DNA of 64,000 bases, taken from the NCBI GenBank assembly GCA_037176885.1, contig JAWWNJ010000016.1, positions 744,001 to 808,000 of the forward strand, written 5' to 3'. The position numbers and the translations under genes were made by a program. Source of the DNA: Favolaschia claudopus. Taxonomy: Eukaryota > Basidiomycota > Agaricomycetes > Agaricales > Mycenaceae. Under the pieces are notes generated by a model. That model saw only the letters and a program-made list of their open reading frames with translations, was not told the DNA's origin and searched no databases. Positions 45,693 through 57,224 of this stretch are shown in pieces (within the stretch, counting starts at the first letter, position 1; each line of letters opens with the position of its first letter).

Positions 45693-46413
45693 TAGTAGTT
45701 GCTCTATTGTATCACCAGCGGATTATACCAGTCCACAATGTACGATCATTGACTGTACTGCTGTACTACCTATAAACCATGCCTACAACCTCACGGCTGC
45801 CTATGTTACTGAATCAGATTCCGCAGAGACCAGCCTGTGCTTGGCGTATTCACCGCCTCATACCACACAACATGCACCGCAATTCTTTCGAGCTAAGAAC
45901 AAAGAATACTACTGAATAGGGATCCTTTTCCTTTTCATTCCGCATTAAAGGCACATACAAACATCGATAATAGGTACCTGGCGTAACACTAATAGTATGT
46001 AAGTAGGTAGAGTGGGTTGGATGATAATGGTACAAATGCATGCGAAACAAACAAATCGAATAAATGAGTGAATACTCAGAGGTGATGCTGATATGTACTA
46101 ATACAGATTGCAGTTTTGTTGTTCGTCGTGATCGTGGGTCGTGGGTCGTGTCATTTATATTCGAGGATGAAGATGAGATGGAAGAGATGGATGAGATGAA
46201 TGCAGCGAAGGAGGGGGATGGATGGATGGATGAGATGGACGCGAGTTGCAAGACCTATAATATAATTTCCAATTCCGTGTGCATGCGTGGTTCCGGTTTC
46301 CAATCCTTGAATGAGATGATGAACGAAATGAGTCGAATGAACGAAGGGCGAGCGAGCTTGTCGTGGTGCGGCAGCATGAAGACTGAACAGAATTGAATCG
46401 AGTCCGAGTCGAA
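45693..46413. other. Convergent intergenic region with a GATG/GGAT microsatellite
   Basis: Around 46170-46240 runs of GATGAGATGG and GGATGGATGGATGG form a short imperfect simple repeat. No gene is supported on either strand. Confidence 0.5.
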
Positions 46414-48105
46414 TCAATGTACGAGAATGTGATTCGAGATGATGCGGGGGTCTTCAGCACCGTGTCCCATCGACAAAACGTTGTCCCATCGTTCCTCGCT
46501 CCAAGGCTCGTCCCCCTCGCAGTCATCCGCGTCCTCGTTTTCGTCTCCAATGAAAAAGCGGGAACGCGGGGGCGATGAAACACCCTGCGACTGCATCAAT
46601 TGTTGTTGTAGTTGTTGCTGAGCCTGCTGCGCCCGCTCGTTATCCATCCTCAGAAGCTCGAACAGAACTTCAAAGCGCTTGTACCAAGCTGTTTCCCATA
46701 CCGGGGCTGTCTGTAACTTGAGTTTGGTTGGCATCCGCGTGCGAGGCTTGGAGGCGGTGAGATAACGGTCCAACGGGGAGTTATGCGAATCCTTCGGCTT
46801 CCCATCGTCACTCGAAAGGTCTACATCCTCCATCACACCCTCGTCGTCCGACCGCTCACTGTCCACGAGCGTCTCGTCCGAGTCGTCGCTAAATCCTGCG
46901 GTCGACACCGAAGACGCCATCATACTGTTCTCCCCCTCGCTCCCACTCTCCTCCTCAGACTGGCAACCATAGTCGAATGCGAGCCGCAACCCTGCCACCC
47001 GCTCCCGCTCCCGATGCCCGGCAAGCACATGCACATCATACATCCACAATGTCTTGCTCATCGTCCACAGCGGCATTCCCACAAAGCAGCGGTCCATATG
47101 CGCTGGGCCGGGATCCCGCAACGCACTCAAGTCGCCTCGCCGCGGGTGGACAGTCAGAGGTGGCAGAGGGCGCGTCTGAGGCTCGGGACTCCGTACAGGA
47201 GGGGGTGAGGGGGATGAACGCAAAGAACGGTGCCGGTCGGCATCGAGGGGATGGTTGGGGGAAAGCAGGGCACGCTCACGGGTTTGAGCAGCATCATGTG
47301 CGAGCCATTGGTCTGAGCGAACGTTCCAGAGGTATTTCATGTGTAATAGCGCGTGTCGGGAGCGGCCGTGGTGTCCGTAGGCGTGTCGGAGGGGTGTAGC
47401 GTAGGAGGTACGAGATGCGGCGATGGGAGAGAGGGGGGACGGGAGGCAGGAGAATCTGGTGCGCAGTGAAGGTGCATAGGGTGCGGTAGGCTGGCGAGAG
47501 AATAGTCGTTGTGGAGATGCGGAAGCGGGGGGAGGTGCGTATGATGCAACGGGAGCGGGTGTCACAGCAGGCGGGAGCGGAGGTAGAGGCAGAGGTGGTG
47601 CGTACAAAGGTATTTTAACAATAGGATTTTCAGACTCGGACGCCGAGTCGAGCTCAACGTCAGAGTCCCCAGAAGAATAACTGTCTGAGTCCGAGTCGTA
47701 CTCGTCGCACGATGAACCGTCAATATCCATCAAGCTGAGCGAGGAAGTGGAAGCAGCGGAAGAGCAGGACGGGAGGATAGGGAGGGTGAGCGGGTCCATG
47801 TCGTCGTCGTCTGCGGTAGGAGAGATGATTGGTGCTGCAGTGATATCCATGTCGACATCAGACGAAAGCGGGGAGAACCCAATCTTTTGGAAAAGATTTC
47901 TGGTCCACTTGAGAGCTGGGCGAGAACGCGTTTGGGCAGCGGGTGGCACATCGTCACTTGTTGCCACACTATTGAAGCCCAAGCGACTCGTTGGACGCGG
48001 GGGAAACGAGTCTTCATCACAATTCAGCTCGTGGTCCTCGTCTGCAATGTCAGACTCAAGCTGGGAGTCGGAATAGGTGGAGTGATGCAGGTCGAGGGAG
48101 GCCAT
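46414..48105 (-). CDS. Acidic low-complexity protein of unknown function
   Basis: The start at 48105 (MASLDLHHSTYSDSQLESD) has a good context (ATCATGG); the frame is open to 48420, so a longer form is possible. About 563 residues in one exon. Asp/Ser-rich tracts (SCDEYDSDSDSYSSGDSDVE) alternate with Pro-rich ones (PPLPLPPLPPAVTPAPVA). A more ordered middle reads ALLHMKYLWNVRSDQW, DRCFVGMPLWTMSKTLWMYD and AGLRLAFDYG. A Gln-rich stretch follows VLFELLRMDNERAQQAQQQL. No domain recognised. The composition suggests a disordered nuclear or regulatory protein; this is inference only. Confidence 0.6.
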   Translation of the reverse strand: MASLDLHHSTYSDSQLESDIADEDHELNCDEDSFPPRPTSRLGFNSVATSDDVPPAAQTRSRPALKWTRNLFQKIGFSPLSSDVDMDITAAPIISPTADDDDMDPLTLPILPSCSSAASTSSLSLMDIDGSSCDEYDSDSDSYSSGDSDVELDSASESENPIVKIPLYAPPLPLPPLPPAVTPAPVASYAPPPASASPQRLFSRQPTAPYAPSLRTRFSCLPSPLSPIAASRTSYATPLRHAYGHHGRSRHALLHMKYLWNVRSDQWLAHDAAQTRERALLSPNHPLDADRHRSLRSSPSPPPVRSPEPQTRPLPPLTVHPRRGDLSALRDPGPAHMDRCFVGMPLWTMSKTLWMYDVHVLAGHRERERVAGLRLAFDYGCQSEEESGSEGENSMMASSVSTAGFSDDSDETLVDSERSDDEGVMEDVDLSSDDGKPKDSHNSPLDRYLTASKPRTRMPTKLKLQTAPVWETAWYKRFEVLFELLRMDNERAQQAQQQLQQQLMQSQGVSSPPRSRFFIGDENEDADDCEGDEPWSEERWDNVLSMGHGAEDPRIISNHILVH

Positions 48106-48467
48106 GATGATGTTCTTCTTCAAGTTGTCGCGTAGTACACGGGTGTCGCAATAAACCACCTGGGCAAGCGAAGATGAGCGAAGACAGCAAGAGGTGTGAG
48201 CGCGTGTACTCACAGAGGAAGCGGGCGAGGAGAGTCTTGAGGGTGCCCGTCGTCGTTGAACGTGGTGGTCAAGAAAAAAACTTGCGACCAAGAAACGCGG
48301 TCGCACGTGACTGATCTCGAGAACCTTAGCGTCGATCATTACGTATGTCTCAGAAGAGAAGAAAAGAAGCCATGGAACAAAAAGGGTATTAAAGTCTATT
48401 AAGGTTGAGAAGCCTCGCAAGACTCAAGTCACAAAACAAAAGAGAGAACCCCGAACCAAAAAAGATT
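48106..48467. other. Spacer upstream of the acidic protein
   Basis: Between two minus-strand genes: the permease stop at 48468 and the acidic-protein start. See that entry for the possible N-terminal extension on this side. Confidence 0.4.
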
Positions 48468-50574
48468 CTAGACATTTTTCCACAGGCGTTTTTCTAACAA
48501 TCGTAATGGAGGATACACAACCATCGTCACAGCAAATGCCAGTTCGAAACCGATGTCCCCCGTCTTCTCTGCAATCGGACCCCTGTACCACACCTGATCC
48601 ATTGAAGGGATGGCAATTCCAATTCCACACATCCCCGCAACCAAAGCAGCCACCCCGCTAGGCAATTTACCTGGGATGTTCCAATTTGCGAGTGCATAAC
48701 GCTCAACAGCGCCTTTTCTGAAAATGAAGTGCTCCTCGAGGACGATGGCAATGAAAGCGCTAGCCCAATAGCCAATGAGTCCGAGGAAGTTGGACAGTGT
48801 CGAGTAGAAACTGTGCGCGCCGACAATGGAAAGGGGGATGACACTGTTTGATTCGGGTTCAGTGATAATTCGAACCGGAGGAAAGAGCACGTACATGGCT
48901 GTTGCGAGTATAGAAAACACATATCGAGGCACGACCACAAGCACAGGCATGAGAATCTGCATGTTCAGAGATATGGAATAAAATCTGTAGCGAAAAATTA
49001 GCGCGGGCCTGGCAGAAATTGAGAAACACGAACGTTGCCGCAACATTGCCCATAACCGACAGGGCAAGAAGCACAGTAAGGAATTTCCCAAACCCTTTTG
49101 CCGGACTCAACATGGCTTCAAGTATACCGCCCACCCCACCAGTCTTGTTTCCAGCCTCCCATTCAGGTACACTGGCAAGACATGCCCCGACCAGGGCGCC
49201 GAAGCTCTGCAGCGTCACCGTGGGCAGGACGAGTCCCAGGTACGAATAGCAGAAAATTCGCTTGCTACTCAAACCACCAGTTACCGCACGGCAGTTCACA
49301 ACGAGTAAAGAATAGCCACCTCGGGACCTCCGGCCGCATATAACAACTGAAATCCGACGCCAAAGGCGACCAAGTCAACACAAACCCTGCAATAACAGCG
49401 GCGAACGACAACACGAGCTGCGCATCGGCGGGCTCAGCTGGCGCAGGGATATGTCGAAAATCTTTCGCGCCGAGACCGACCGCGATAAGAAATATAATTA
49501 GGACGGGGATCCACGCGACTCGCTCGTACCTAAAGTGTGTTAATTAGGTAGATTCTTATGTTGTGTGACGTTGAATTAGTTTGTGGAGAGTAGACGAACC
49601 AGTGGAGAAGCTTCCACCCCGCAAAGGAGACGAGAAGGGATACGACAGCGATGATGACGATGCCTATGCTGCAACGCCGTAAAATTCGGTTGATTAGACA
49701 AGTGAAGGAATGAAATCCTGACCTCCAGCTAAGATTCCCGTCAGCTACAGCAGCGAGCGTTTGGCCGCCCAATATGCCTATGACCGACTATCAGCCAGGT
49801 GGGAGAAATAATAGTCTAGAGGCGCGAACAGTCAAGGATACAAAATCCAGTCATGCCAATTAGATTGAGCAAAACAGCGGCAATGACACCGAAATAACTG
49901 TAAGATCGTTAACATTATACAGCAATTCAACCCGGGAACTGAGCATACCCAAAGCTATACCGCGCCTGCACCATCTGGCGCAGACCAAGCTTCGGACCCC
50001 ATGTTGACCTGCGGACACCCGGTGTAAGAAATAATGTGTGAAGCAGAAGGAACACCAGTGAATTACAAGTATGCGGCAGGCACACAACACAAGAGATTGA
50101 AGAATAGAATGACCAAACAGCTGTCCCGTAGACTGAGCCCGAACGCAATGGGCCCGAGTGAGCCCGCCGAAAAGCTACAAGCAAAAACAGTTGACTCGAG
50201 ATAATTGGCTCCCAGCAAGATTTCGTACGGCAGGAGATTGAAACTTGCTGAAAACCAGATGAAAAATATCTTGCTGTATTGTTCGTCCGTCCGCTCCTGA
50301 ATACAGCGGCGATGTTCAGCACCAGTACTGACCAAAATTGTTGGTGGCCTCTCCGCCACAAAACATACCTCGATCAAAACCGGCCTTATCCCTGAACACA
50401 TAACGAAAACTTGAGTCCATCCTCGAACAATAAAATTCACGATAACGCACCCCGCGCTTCCACGCCCCATTCAAGCAAACGGCGCTGCCAGCCTCTCCTC
50501 CTTCCCTGCTCAATGGACTCGGATTGGGCGTATTTTTCCTCGGCTCCGACAGGCTTCTCATCGGCGGTGGACAT
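48468..50574 (-). CDS. NCS1-family purine-cytosine permease
   Basis: Starts MSTADEKPVGAEEKYAQSES, then RLLEWGVEARG and, after an intron, ERTDEQYSKIFFIWFSASFN and LLPYEILLGANYLES, the N-terminal signature of Fcy2-type permeases. Hydrophobic helices continue through many small exons: FGLSLRDS, FCYSYLGLVLPTVTLQSFG, FLTVLLALSVMGNVAATFVF, and near the end FYSTLSNFLGLIGYWASAFI, FIAIVLEEHFIFRKG and a cytosolic tail LRLLEKRLWKNV. The family imports cytosine, adenine, guanine or related bases by proton symport at the plasma membrane, with about 12 helices. Exact substrate is not assigned. Confidence 0.85.
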
Positions 50575-50874
50575 GGTGAAAGTTCCAAGAAAGCGCAAAT
50601 CGAGTCAAGCCGCCATCGATGCATCATGTATGAAAAAATAATCCGGAGGGAGAATCGAGTATGTAAGCGGAACGCCGGAGGGTATCCGTATGATAATGTT
50701 ATCTAATCGATCAGGAAGATCGCTGATCCAGGGGTAAATTGCCCACGGTCAAAGCGTCCTGAGGTGGTGGTTGAGGTCTAAGTTCGAATAAGATCCAGAA
50801 TCCGTAAATGCCTGCGACTCCTTGAGATGAAAATCTAAAAAATCTTCAGAGGATGCACCCGCTACCTCGACTAC

Positions 50875-53195
50875 TCAAGAAGGTCCGCCCGCTCTTGCCA
50901 TTTTCTTGTCAAAGCCCCGCTTGCGATTATGATTACCGCGACTGGCTTTGTTCTTGTCCTTCCAAGCTCGCTCGCGGGCATCATTCCCTCCTTCACCTCC
51001 ACCACCGCGCCCTCGCCCGCCACCTCGGTCCCCTCCATTGCCTCTACCGCGGCCCCTCCCTCCCCGGGAGCCGCCTCTAGAAGATTCGCCACCCGTTTGC
51101 ACAATCTCTCTCTGATTACCCGCGAATTCATGCTTCTGTAATATCTTGTCCTTCTTAGGCTGTAACTGCCAGTGAGCATTCCTACACAACTAAGGATCCA
51201 GAAAAGTGCGCTTACATTTCTCTCTAACATAATCTTCCAGCCCTCAAGCTGCTCGTCCGTCCAGCCTAGACACAGAAACTCAACGACAACGTCGTTTTTT
51301 GAACAATTAGACGCACCTGTCTGGGCTCTGAGGTCCACTCTTGCTTTCCCCCGTCGTGTCTGAGCGTCGCGGTCAAACAGCTTGGGATCGCGAAGATAAG
51401 CTAATTCGCAAACTGTTTCTGGATTGAGAGCTTCTTCGCCCTCCTCGCTGTCATCGTCTTCATCGCCGCTTTCCTCGCCATCACCCACCACTTTTACATG
51501 ACTTTGATCGGCATCGAGATCCAAATCGCCACCGTCGTCGACGGGTTCCTTCGCTTTCCCCTTGCCGCTATTCTTTCCCGGCGCGTCCACTTCATCCTCG
51601 TCTTCATCGTCCGAGATGGCTTCAGCTCTTCGGAGGATATCCGCCTTCATCTGTTCTATGAATGTTCGGTCGCGGAGAACAGAATCATTTCTACATCTCG
51701 TTGAGCGCATAGTTCAAACGTAACAAGGTGACACTCACTCGGCCCTTTTACCAACTTGCACCCGCGAAAGATCCATTGCATCGTCGTCGTAGATGTTCCG
51801 CCTGACATAGCTCGATATTTCGTCGGTACCCTGCGTAGCAGGTTTAACCGATGAAAGCTCGGCCGCAGAAGGCGCAGTTCCTTCCAGCAGAGCCTCTACT
51901 ACTTTCTCGGGGGTGGTATACGACGGGTGCATGAGAAGTGCGCGGAGATACTCGGGTTCGTGCTCTGGAAGGATATCCAAGACTTGTGTCACCTTCAAAT
52001 CAAGCTCTGGGTCTTCAGCCGGGGCGGCGGTTGAAAGGAGCACCTCCTTGCCCTTGGCTTTTGTATTGTTTGCGTTGGGATGAGATCTATGACCGCCAAT
52101 CCCTGGCGCCATACCGGATGATCGCAATAGAATTTTCAGGGCTCCGGGCTCCTTCTCCGAAGACGATGCAATGGACTGCAGGGATGACTCCAACAGATCG
52201 ACCCTAGCGTCTTTTTCCTCCGCGTGGCGAAGGGAAGAGGCGAGAGTGCGAGACAGATCGTATGTCTGCTGGTAGTCGGCTAATAGCGAGCGGTCTAGGA
52301 ACGGAGTTTGTCCAGTGCCGGGCTCAGACGACGACGGTAGACTGAGCAGCGTGAATATGATATCGAAGGCGTGATCAGCCTCAGAAGCTAGGGCAGCGCC
52401 GCTGGATGCTACGAGATCATCTAGCAAGGTGCGAAATATACTGTGGAAGGCGTCCACAAGTGATACTTTGGTCTCGACCCAAATTCGCTGCCACTGGAAT
52501 ATGCAGAGAATCAGGAATATAGAACATACAGAAAACAGTCATCTTCCAACCTCATCAGGTTCCCTGGTGTCGGATATCGCTAGGCCACCATAAGAATGGG
52601 CAAGAGCAGACAAGCCACTATCGTAAGCTTTCGCGAGTGCAATGATGAAGTCCGTTGAGCGCGTGAAAACACGTAGGATGTGTTTGGGGCAGACATTTAA
52701 AAACGAGGCGATGCAATGACTGGTCTTCCGAAGGGCATAAAGACCTTGCGACGACGAAAGAAGCTGCGTGAAGGCCGGCAGAAGTTCAGCTTCGACTTCC
52801 GGAGCAGTGGATGGCAGCGCAGCAGCCAATATAGCCCGCGCACGAGTGGTGTTCGTACTGGCATAAACGATTGATAAATCGACCAGAGTTTGCAGATCGA
52901 GAGCATCTGCGATCTTCTCAGCCAAAACAAGAGCCCTTTTGCAAATTAGTTTATCATCTTGTGCAACGGTTACTGGCCATATCAGTGCCTCGAGGTTGAA
53001 ACGAGCCTGGTCTTTAGCATAGGTCGATATAAAATTTCGAGCAGCTGGAGTATCGCGTTTGGTCGGGGGAAGAGCTGCAGTAGCAAAGAGACCAGCAGCA
53101 ATAGACTTTTTTGTATCGGCTAACCGAGAAGGTGAGAGAGACTTGAAGGTCGCAGGGGATGGGTAGGGCGGCAGTCGAGTTAACACTGTAGCCAT
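50875..53195 (-). CDS. CUE-domain protein, ASCC2/Cue3 (RQT complex) homologue
   Basis: Starts MATVLTRLPPYPSPATFKSL. The N-terminal helical domain includes FISTYAKDQARFNLEALIWP, LSIVYASTNTTRARAILAA, RVFTRSTDFIIALAKAYDSG and, over an intron, VDAFHSIFRTLLDDL. A CUE ubiquitin-binding domain follows (LKVTQVLDILPEHEPEYLRA, ALLMHPSYTTPEKVVEALLE). The C-terminus has an acidic linker, CELAYLRDPKLFDRDAQTRR, WTDEQLEGWKIMLERN, then RGG-rich repeats and a basic end (KKMARAGGPS). This order matches human ASCC2 and yeast Cue3, which bind ubiquitinated collided ribosomes and help the Slh1/ASCC3 helicase split them. It starts 73 bp from the divergent parvulin gene. Confidence 0.85.
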
Positions 53196-53268
53196 GAGAG
53201 TTTTGCCGCACGGCAGGGGGGCGGCAAGCTGGGGCAAACATTCGGACCGCCTTTCCCGAACGCCGACC
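53196..53268. promoter_or_regulatory. Very short bidirectional promoter
   Basis: Only 73 bp separate the ATGs of the divergent CUE-domain and parvulin genes, so core promoters and leaders must overlap or extend into coding DNA. GC-rich; no TATA box seen. Confidence 0.5.
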
Positions 53269-53838
53269 ATGCCCAAGAAACCTGCAGCGGAGAAGAAAAG
53301 CACTGGCAGCGACAAGAAGGGCAAAGGCAAGAATTCAAACACCACTAGCGAAGATGCAGAGGAGAAATCGTCTAAGGGGTTGAAGGCGGCCACTGCAGTT
53401 AATGCAAGTAGCCCATGATCCTCAGCGATTGGCGTTCAGAGTCGGACTCCATGACTGCCAGGTCCGCCATATTCTATGCGAGAAGCACTCAAGAGCCACT
53501 GAAGCTCTCGCAAAAATTCAAGAAGGAATGGCGTTCAACAAAGTTGCGCAGGAATATTCGGAAGACAAGGCAAAGGGTTGGTCCAGCTCATTTATTGCAT
53601 GCGATGGTGATTTTCAGCTCTTGTAGCTGGAGGTAGCCTCGGTTGGATGGTGCGGGGAAGCATGGTGCGTGATTATTCAACAGTTCACTCGCATTAGCAT
53701 CGAACTCGCAGCAAGGTTGGCGCTTTCCAAGAAGCTGCCTTTGCGCTCACTCCTTCCACCGTCGACAAACCTATCATATCATCCCTGGTCAAGACAAATT
53801 TTGGCTACCACATCATCATGGTGGAGGGACGGCGATAG
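53269..53838 (+). CDS. PIN4: Parvulin-type peptidyl-prolyl isomerase, Par14/PIN4-like
   Basis: Starts [20 protein letters not shown], the Lys/Gly-rich head typical of Par14. An intron with a GTTAAT donor leads to [20 protein letters not shown], then [15 protein letters not shown]. Short exons give [29 protein letters not shown] and [15 protein letters not shown] before the stop. The conserved parvulin pattern (RHIL, FxxxAxxYSEDKA, GxLGW, FGYHIIxVEGR) is complete. Par14 isomerises X-Pro bonds and works in ribosome biogenesis and chromatin; it lacks a WW domain, unlike Pin1. Divergent from the ribosome-quality-control gene. Confidence 0.85.
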
Positions 53839-54207
53839 TGTCGTGCAGAATAATCGCAGGTGAAATTAGTTTTATAACTTGTCTGCTTGGAGATTTGAAA
53901 TCTCTTCGAGCGAGTGTGTCACTCGAAACAACAACTGTGAGATACGGCACGTATCAAGGCACAGTTTCGTGTGCGAAGCGTTGAGAATACGGTTGGTTGG
54001 TTACAAACAAAGGCTAGGACCAAACAACCCATATTGGCCCAGAAAGGCAATTTCTTTTTTAGATTGCCGCCATTTCTCAGAGAGGTTGGCGTACATTGTA
54101 CTGTGCGATGACTTGTGAAATGTGTATGTATCTGAAACATACAGCTTGGGATGCTTCCCCATTTTCTAGATTTCAGAACATCGAAAACTCTATTCGAAAG
54201 CCTGAGC
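53839..54207. other. Convergent intergenic region
   Basis: Between the parvulin stop and the SDR stop. No gene recognised. Confidence 0.5.
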
Positions 54208-55628
54208 TCAGAAGGTAAATTTCTCCCCGACAATTTGCTCCGTGAGATCCCACAATTTCTTGGTATTTTCCTACGAAAATTCGTTAAAGAGGGAGATAAA
54301 TATTGTAGACAGCCATACCGGATCAACACTGTGAGGGGCTGCTTTGTCGGCTGCTAAAACACAGTCCGCTAAATAGGAACCGGGATGGTCTAGTAATCGA
54401 ATGTTCAGCACAAGAGCTTCAAATGAAAGTCGACCAAAACTGACCCTCGATGCGGGTGTCGAAGGCCGCAACCACAGTGCTGTATGTGTGTTGCATGTGA
54501 GTTTAGCGTATTTGAATCATTCTGAAGTCCTACGTTGCAGCTCCTTGAGGGATGGTCTTGAACGGAAACTGGCTATCGGTATTAGGAGTGCCATCAGCGT
54601 TGAGAATTCCTGTCGTAATGGAATCAATCGACCGAACTGTCGAGGCTCAACTCAATTTACCGAAACCGGCCAGATCCTTTTTGTTTGCCTCTTTTTGCAT
54701 GATGTTCGTGAAAATGGCTGAGTAGATCGCGTCAACAACGTCTTCTCTGAACACGAGCTGAACTCACTTCCGGGATGGAGACTGTACCCCTTGATTTTTC
54801 CTCCAGAACGCCTCGAAAGTTCCCCAGCGAACATGACATTGGCAGATTTCACCTGCATGTACGTTGCCATGTTCTGGTGCTTTTCCGGCGTCGGATGCAC
54901 AAGGTTCTCGAAATCTACGCCGGTTCCAAAAAGATGTGCGTCACTTGATACAAAGACCACACGAGGCGTGAAGTCCGCAGACGCGCTCGCGAGCAATTTC
55001 GGAGCAAGCAGCTTGGTGAAGAGGAACGGTCCGAATTGTCCTGTCGCCATCTGGATTTCGAAGCCATCGGGAGTCAATGTGAAGTCTCCTCCACCGTGTG
55101 CGGCGTTGTGGACTAAAACCTGTGGTGTATATCGCTTAGAAATCCAACAGAAAGTGCCTGGGAAGATGAAATGATTACATGGAGAGGCTCAGGGTAAGCG
55201 TTGACCTCTGCTGCAGCCTTGCGAACGGAGGCAAGGGAAGCAAGATCCAAGACGAGCGGGCGAATATTGGCGCCAGGAGTCATCTCTTTCTTCAACGCTT
55301 CTTCAGAGAGTTTGAGTCTGTCAGTGATTCAGAATGGGTGTTTCCGTCGCGAAACAAATCTGGGAAAGCCAGAACCGCAGACCTCTCAGAGTTGTAGCCT
55401 GTGATGATGACCAGGTTTGCGTACTTGGCGATAACGCGCGCCGCCTCGAAACCCAGCCCATTCAGAGACGTTCCAGTTATCAAGACTATCCAATCGATCG
55501 ATCCGTTAGAAAATCTTAGAGTAATATGTCAAGCCAGCATTTGTACCATTTTTGCCACGGATTTGAGCGGCGAAAGTGTCCGCAACTTCTTCAGCGGTTG
55601 TAGAGGCGGAGAACGTAGGTAAAGACAT
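54208..55628 (-). CDS. Short-chain dehydrogenase/reductase (retinol-dehydrogenase-like)
   Basis: Starts MSLPTFSASTTAEEVADTFA. The Rossmann motif is VLITGTSLNGLGFEAARVIA (TGxxxGxG). It continues NLVIITGYNSER, LSEEALKKEMTPGANIR, PLVLDLASLASVRKAAAEV, then HNAAHGGGDFTLTPDGFE, RVVFVSSDAHLFG (Ser) and YMQVKSANVMFAGEL with the YxxxK pair; GYSLHPG follows. Later exons read NTDSQFPFKTIPQGAAT, TVVAAFDTRI, SYLADCVLAADKAAPHS and a last exon KLWDLTEQIVGEKFTF. All catalytic residues are present. This is the classical/extended oxidoreductase type that acts on diverse alcohols and ketones with NAD(P); substrate unknown. Confidence 0.85.
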
Positions 55629-56010
55629 AGAATGCGATGTTGGGGGATGAAACCATGCTCGAGGTCCGAGCTCGCGCTTTTATCCACATAATCCACCGTT
55701 GATCGCGTTGTCCAACACCAAGATCGACAAAGAGGATCTTCAGAAATTGTATTGTGACCTATTACAAGTGACTAATTATGACGGAGTGCTGCGGCGATAC
55801 CTTTCCCGGTCTTCCGGTCTGCTACTACATAGGACCTTCAACTTGAGTTCAAAACCGCACCGCGAGAGATGACTGACTGAAATCACTGGAAGTTCGTCAC
55901 ACCTTTACAGAACGGAGAGCAACCTCGAGGTGCGAGGAAGGAAGGAAGGAATTACGAGCACGAGCCGCCACGCTGATGGTTCAAGTTCCACTCGGAAATC
56001 CGAATAACTG
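55629..56010. other. Intergenic with a short GGAA repeat
   Basis: Spacer between the SDR start and Rho copy 5 stop, with a GGAAGGAAGGAAGG-like run near 55937. No gene seen. Confidence 0.5.
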
Positions 56011-56814
56011 TTACAGGACGATACATCTCCCTCTCCGGCGCTGATTGAAGAGGGGAGGCTCAGCCATTGCGTTGATGGCCTAAATATCCGCAGTTAATTC
56101 AGTCTAACGACCAAAACGATGCAAAACACCACTAACTTCGTCGAAAACATTCGCCACACCTTCAAGAGTCTTGGCCGAACACTCAACATACTTCGTCGCA
56201 CCCAATTCTCGTGCCAATCTTTCGCCTTGCTCTTGTGTCACCGAGACTTGACCGAGACCATCCATCCTCAGCAGCGTTTGTTCGTCGTTTCTCAGATCGA
56301 TTTGTGTCGCAACCATGATACGTGGCACGCGTGGACAGTGGTGGTGTAGCTCGGGAAACCACTTGTTTCTGATGTTTTTGAAGGATTCAGGCATCCCTAT
56401 ACTGAAGCAAACAAGAAAGGCATCCGTTTGTGGATATGAAAGCGGGCGGAGACGGTCGTATTCTGCCTGACCTGTTAGAACTGGTAAGTTTCCAACAATT
56501 ATCCACATGGCTAGGAAATACGGTGACCTGCACTGTCGAAGTAACCGAGGCAGTATGTCTGTGTTCCGACCATAATATTGATGGCGTATCCGTCAAACAC
56601 CTGCCGAGCAAGGAAATTCAGTGAGCATGATATAAATATAACGCACCCACAGTAGGAGTATAGTCCGTCGGAAATTTTCCTGTCGTATGGGAAATCAGCA
56701 GGGAAGTCTAGCATATCATAATAGTGTCAGATTTCAAAGGGACCGCAAACGAAAAACATAATGAACCTTCCCAACACCGTTATCTCCAACGACCACAAGC
56801 TTCATGGAATTCAT
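56011..56814 (-). CDS. Rho-family small GTPase (copy 5), Gly12 replaced
   Basis: Starts MNSMKLVVVGDNGVGK, with Asn at the Gly12 position. Then TSLLISHTTGKFPTDYTPTV with Thr35 kept, VFDGYAINIMVGTQTYCLGY followed by FDSA, and across an intron GQAEYDRLRPLSYPQTD with Gln61 kept. G4 is MVATQIDLRND, G5 TKYVECSAK. The last exon is AINAMAEPPLFNQ then RRRGRCIVL with a CAAX box. It is the only copy that keeps Gln61, but it has lost Gly12. A TTTAAATA-like element lies about 40 bp upstream. Confidence 0.8.
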
Positions 56815-57224
56815 TCACTTGGAGGGGTATTGTCTTGAGCGAGTTCTGGCTTTAAATAGGACGTCTCTGTCAAGATGGTTGCTTGACGCAAGTGTGAAAG
56901 ACTGAGCCTCAGGGCAGTACTACGTCGACAAGTTGCAGTTTGTTGCAGGAGATGTCACAATTTGACATGCAGATAGCCTCCGTCACGGTTGATAAAAATC
57001 AAGGAATCCCTTTTTAGTTTGCTGAATTCCAAGAACGAGACCCCAGAGCCCGATGCTGCGTCAAACAACGGGCCGCGCCTAAGTGCAAACTTGTAGTGCT
57101 ACGGCCTACAGAACCATAGACTGCAGGCGTGGTTCAGAGTATATTATATGGGCCATTTGCTGGAAGCAGTAGTGACAGCCTTGAGCGATGAGAGAATACT
57201 CAAAAGATTTCGCAAAAATGATCT
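56815..57224. other. Intergenic between Rho copies 5 and 6
   Basis: Promoter region of copy 5. No further coding sequence supported. Confidence 0.45.
56850..56858 (-). promoter_or_regulatory. TATA-like element of Rho copy 5
   Basis: CTATTTAAAG on the minus strand, about 40 bp upstream of the ATG at 56814, like the element of Rho copy 2. Confidence 0.3.
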
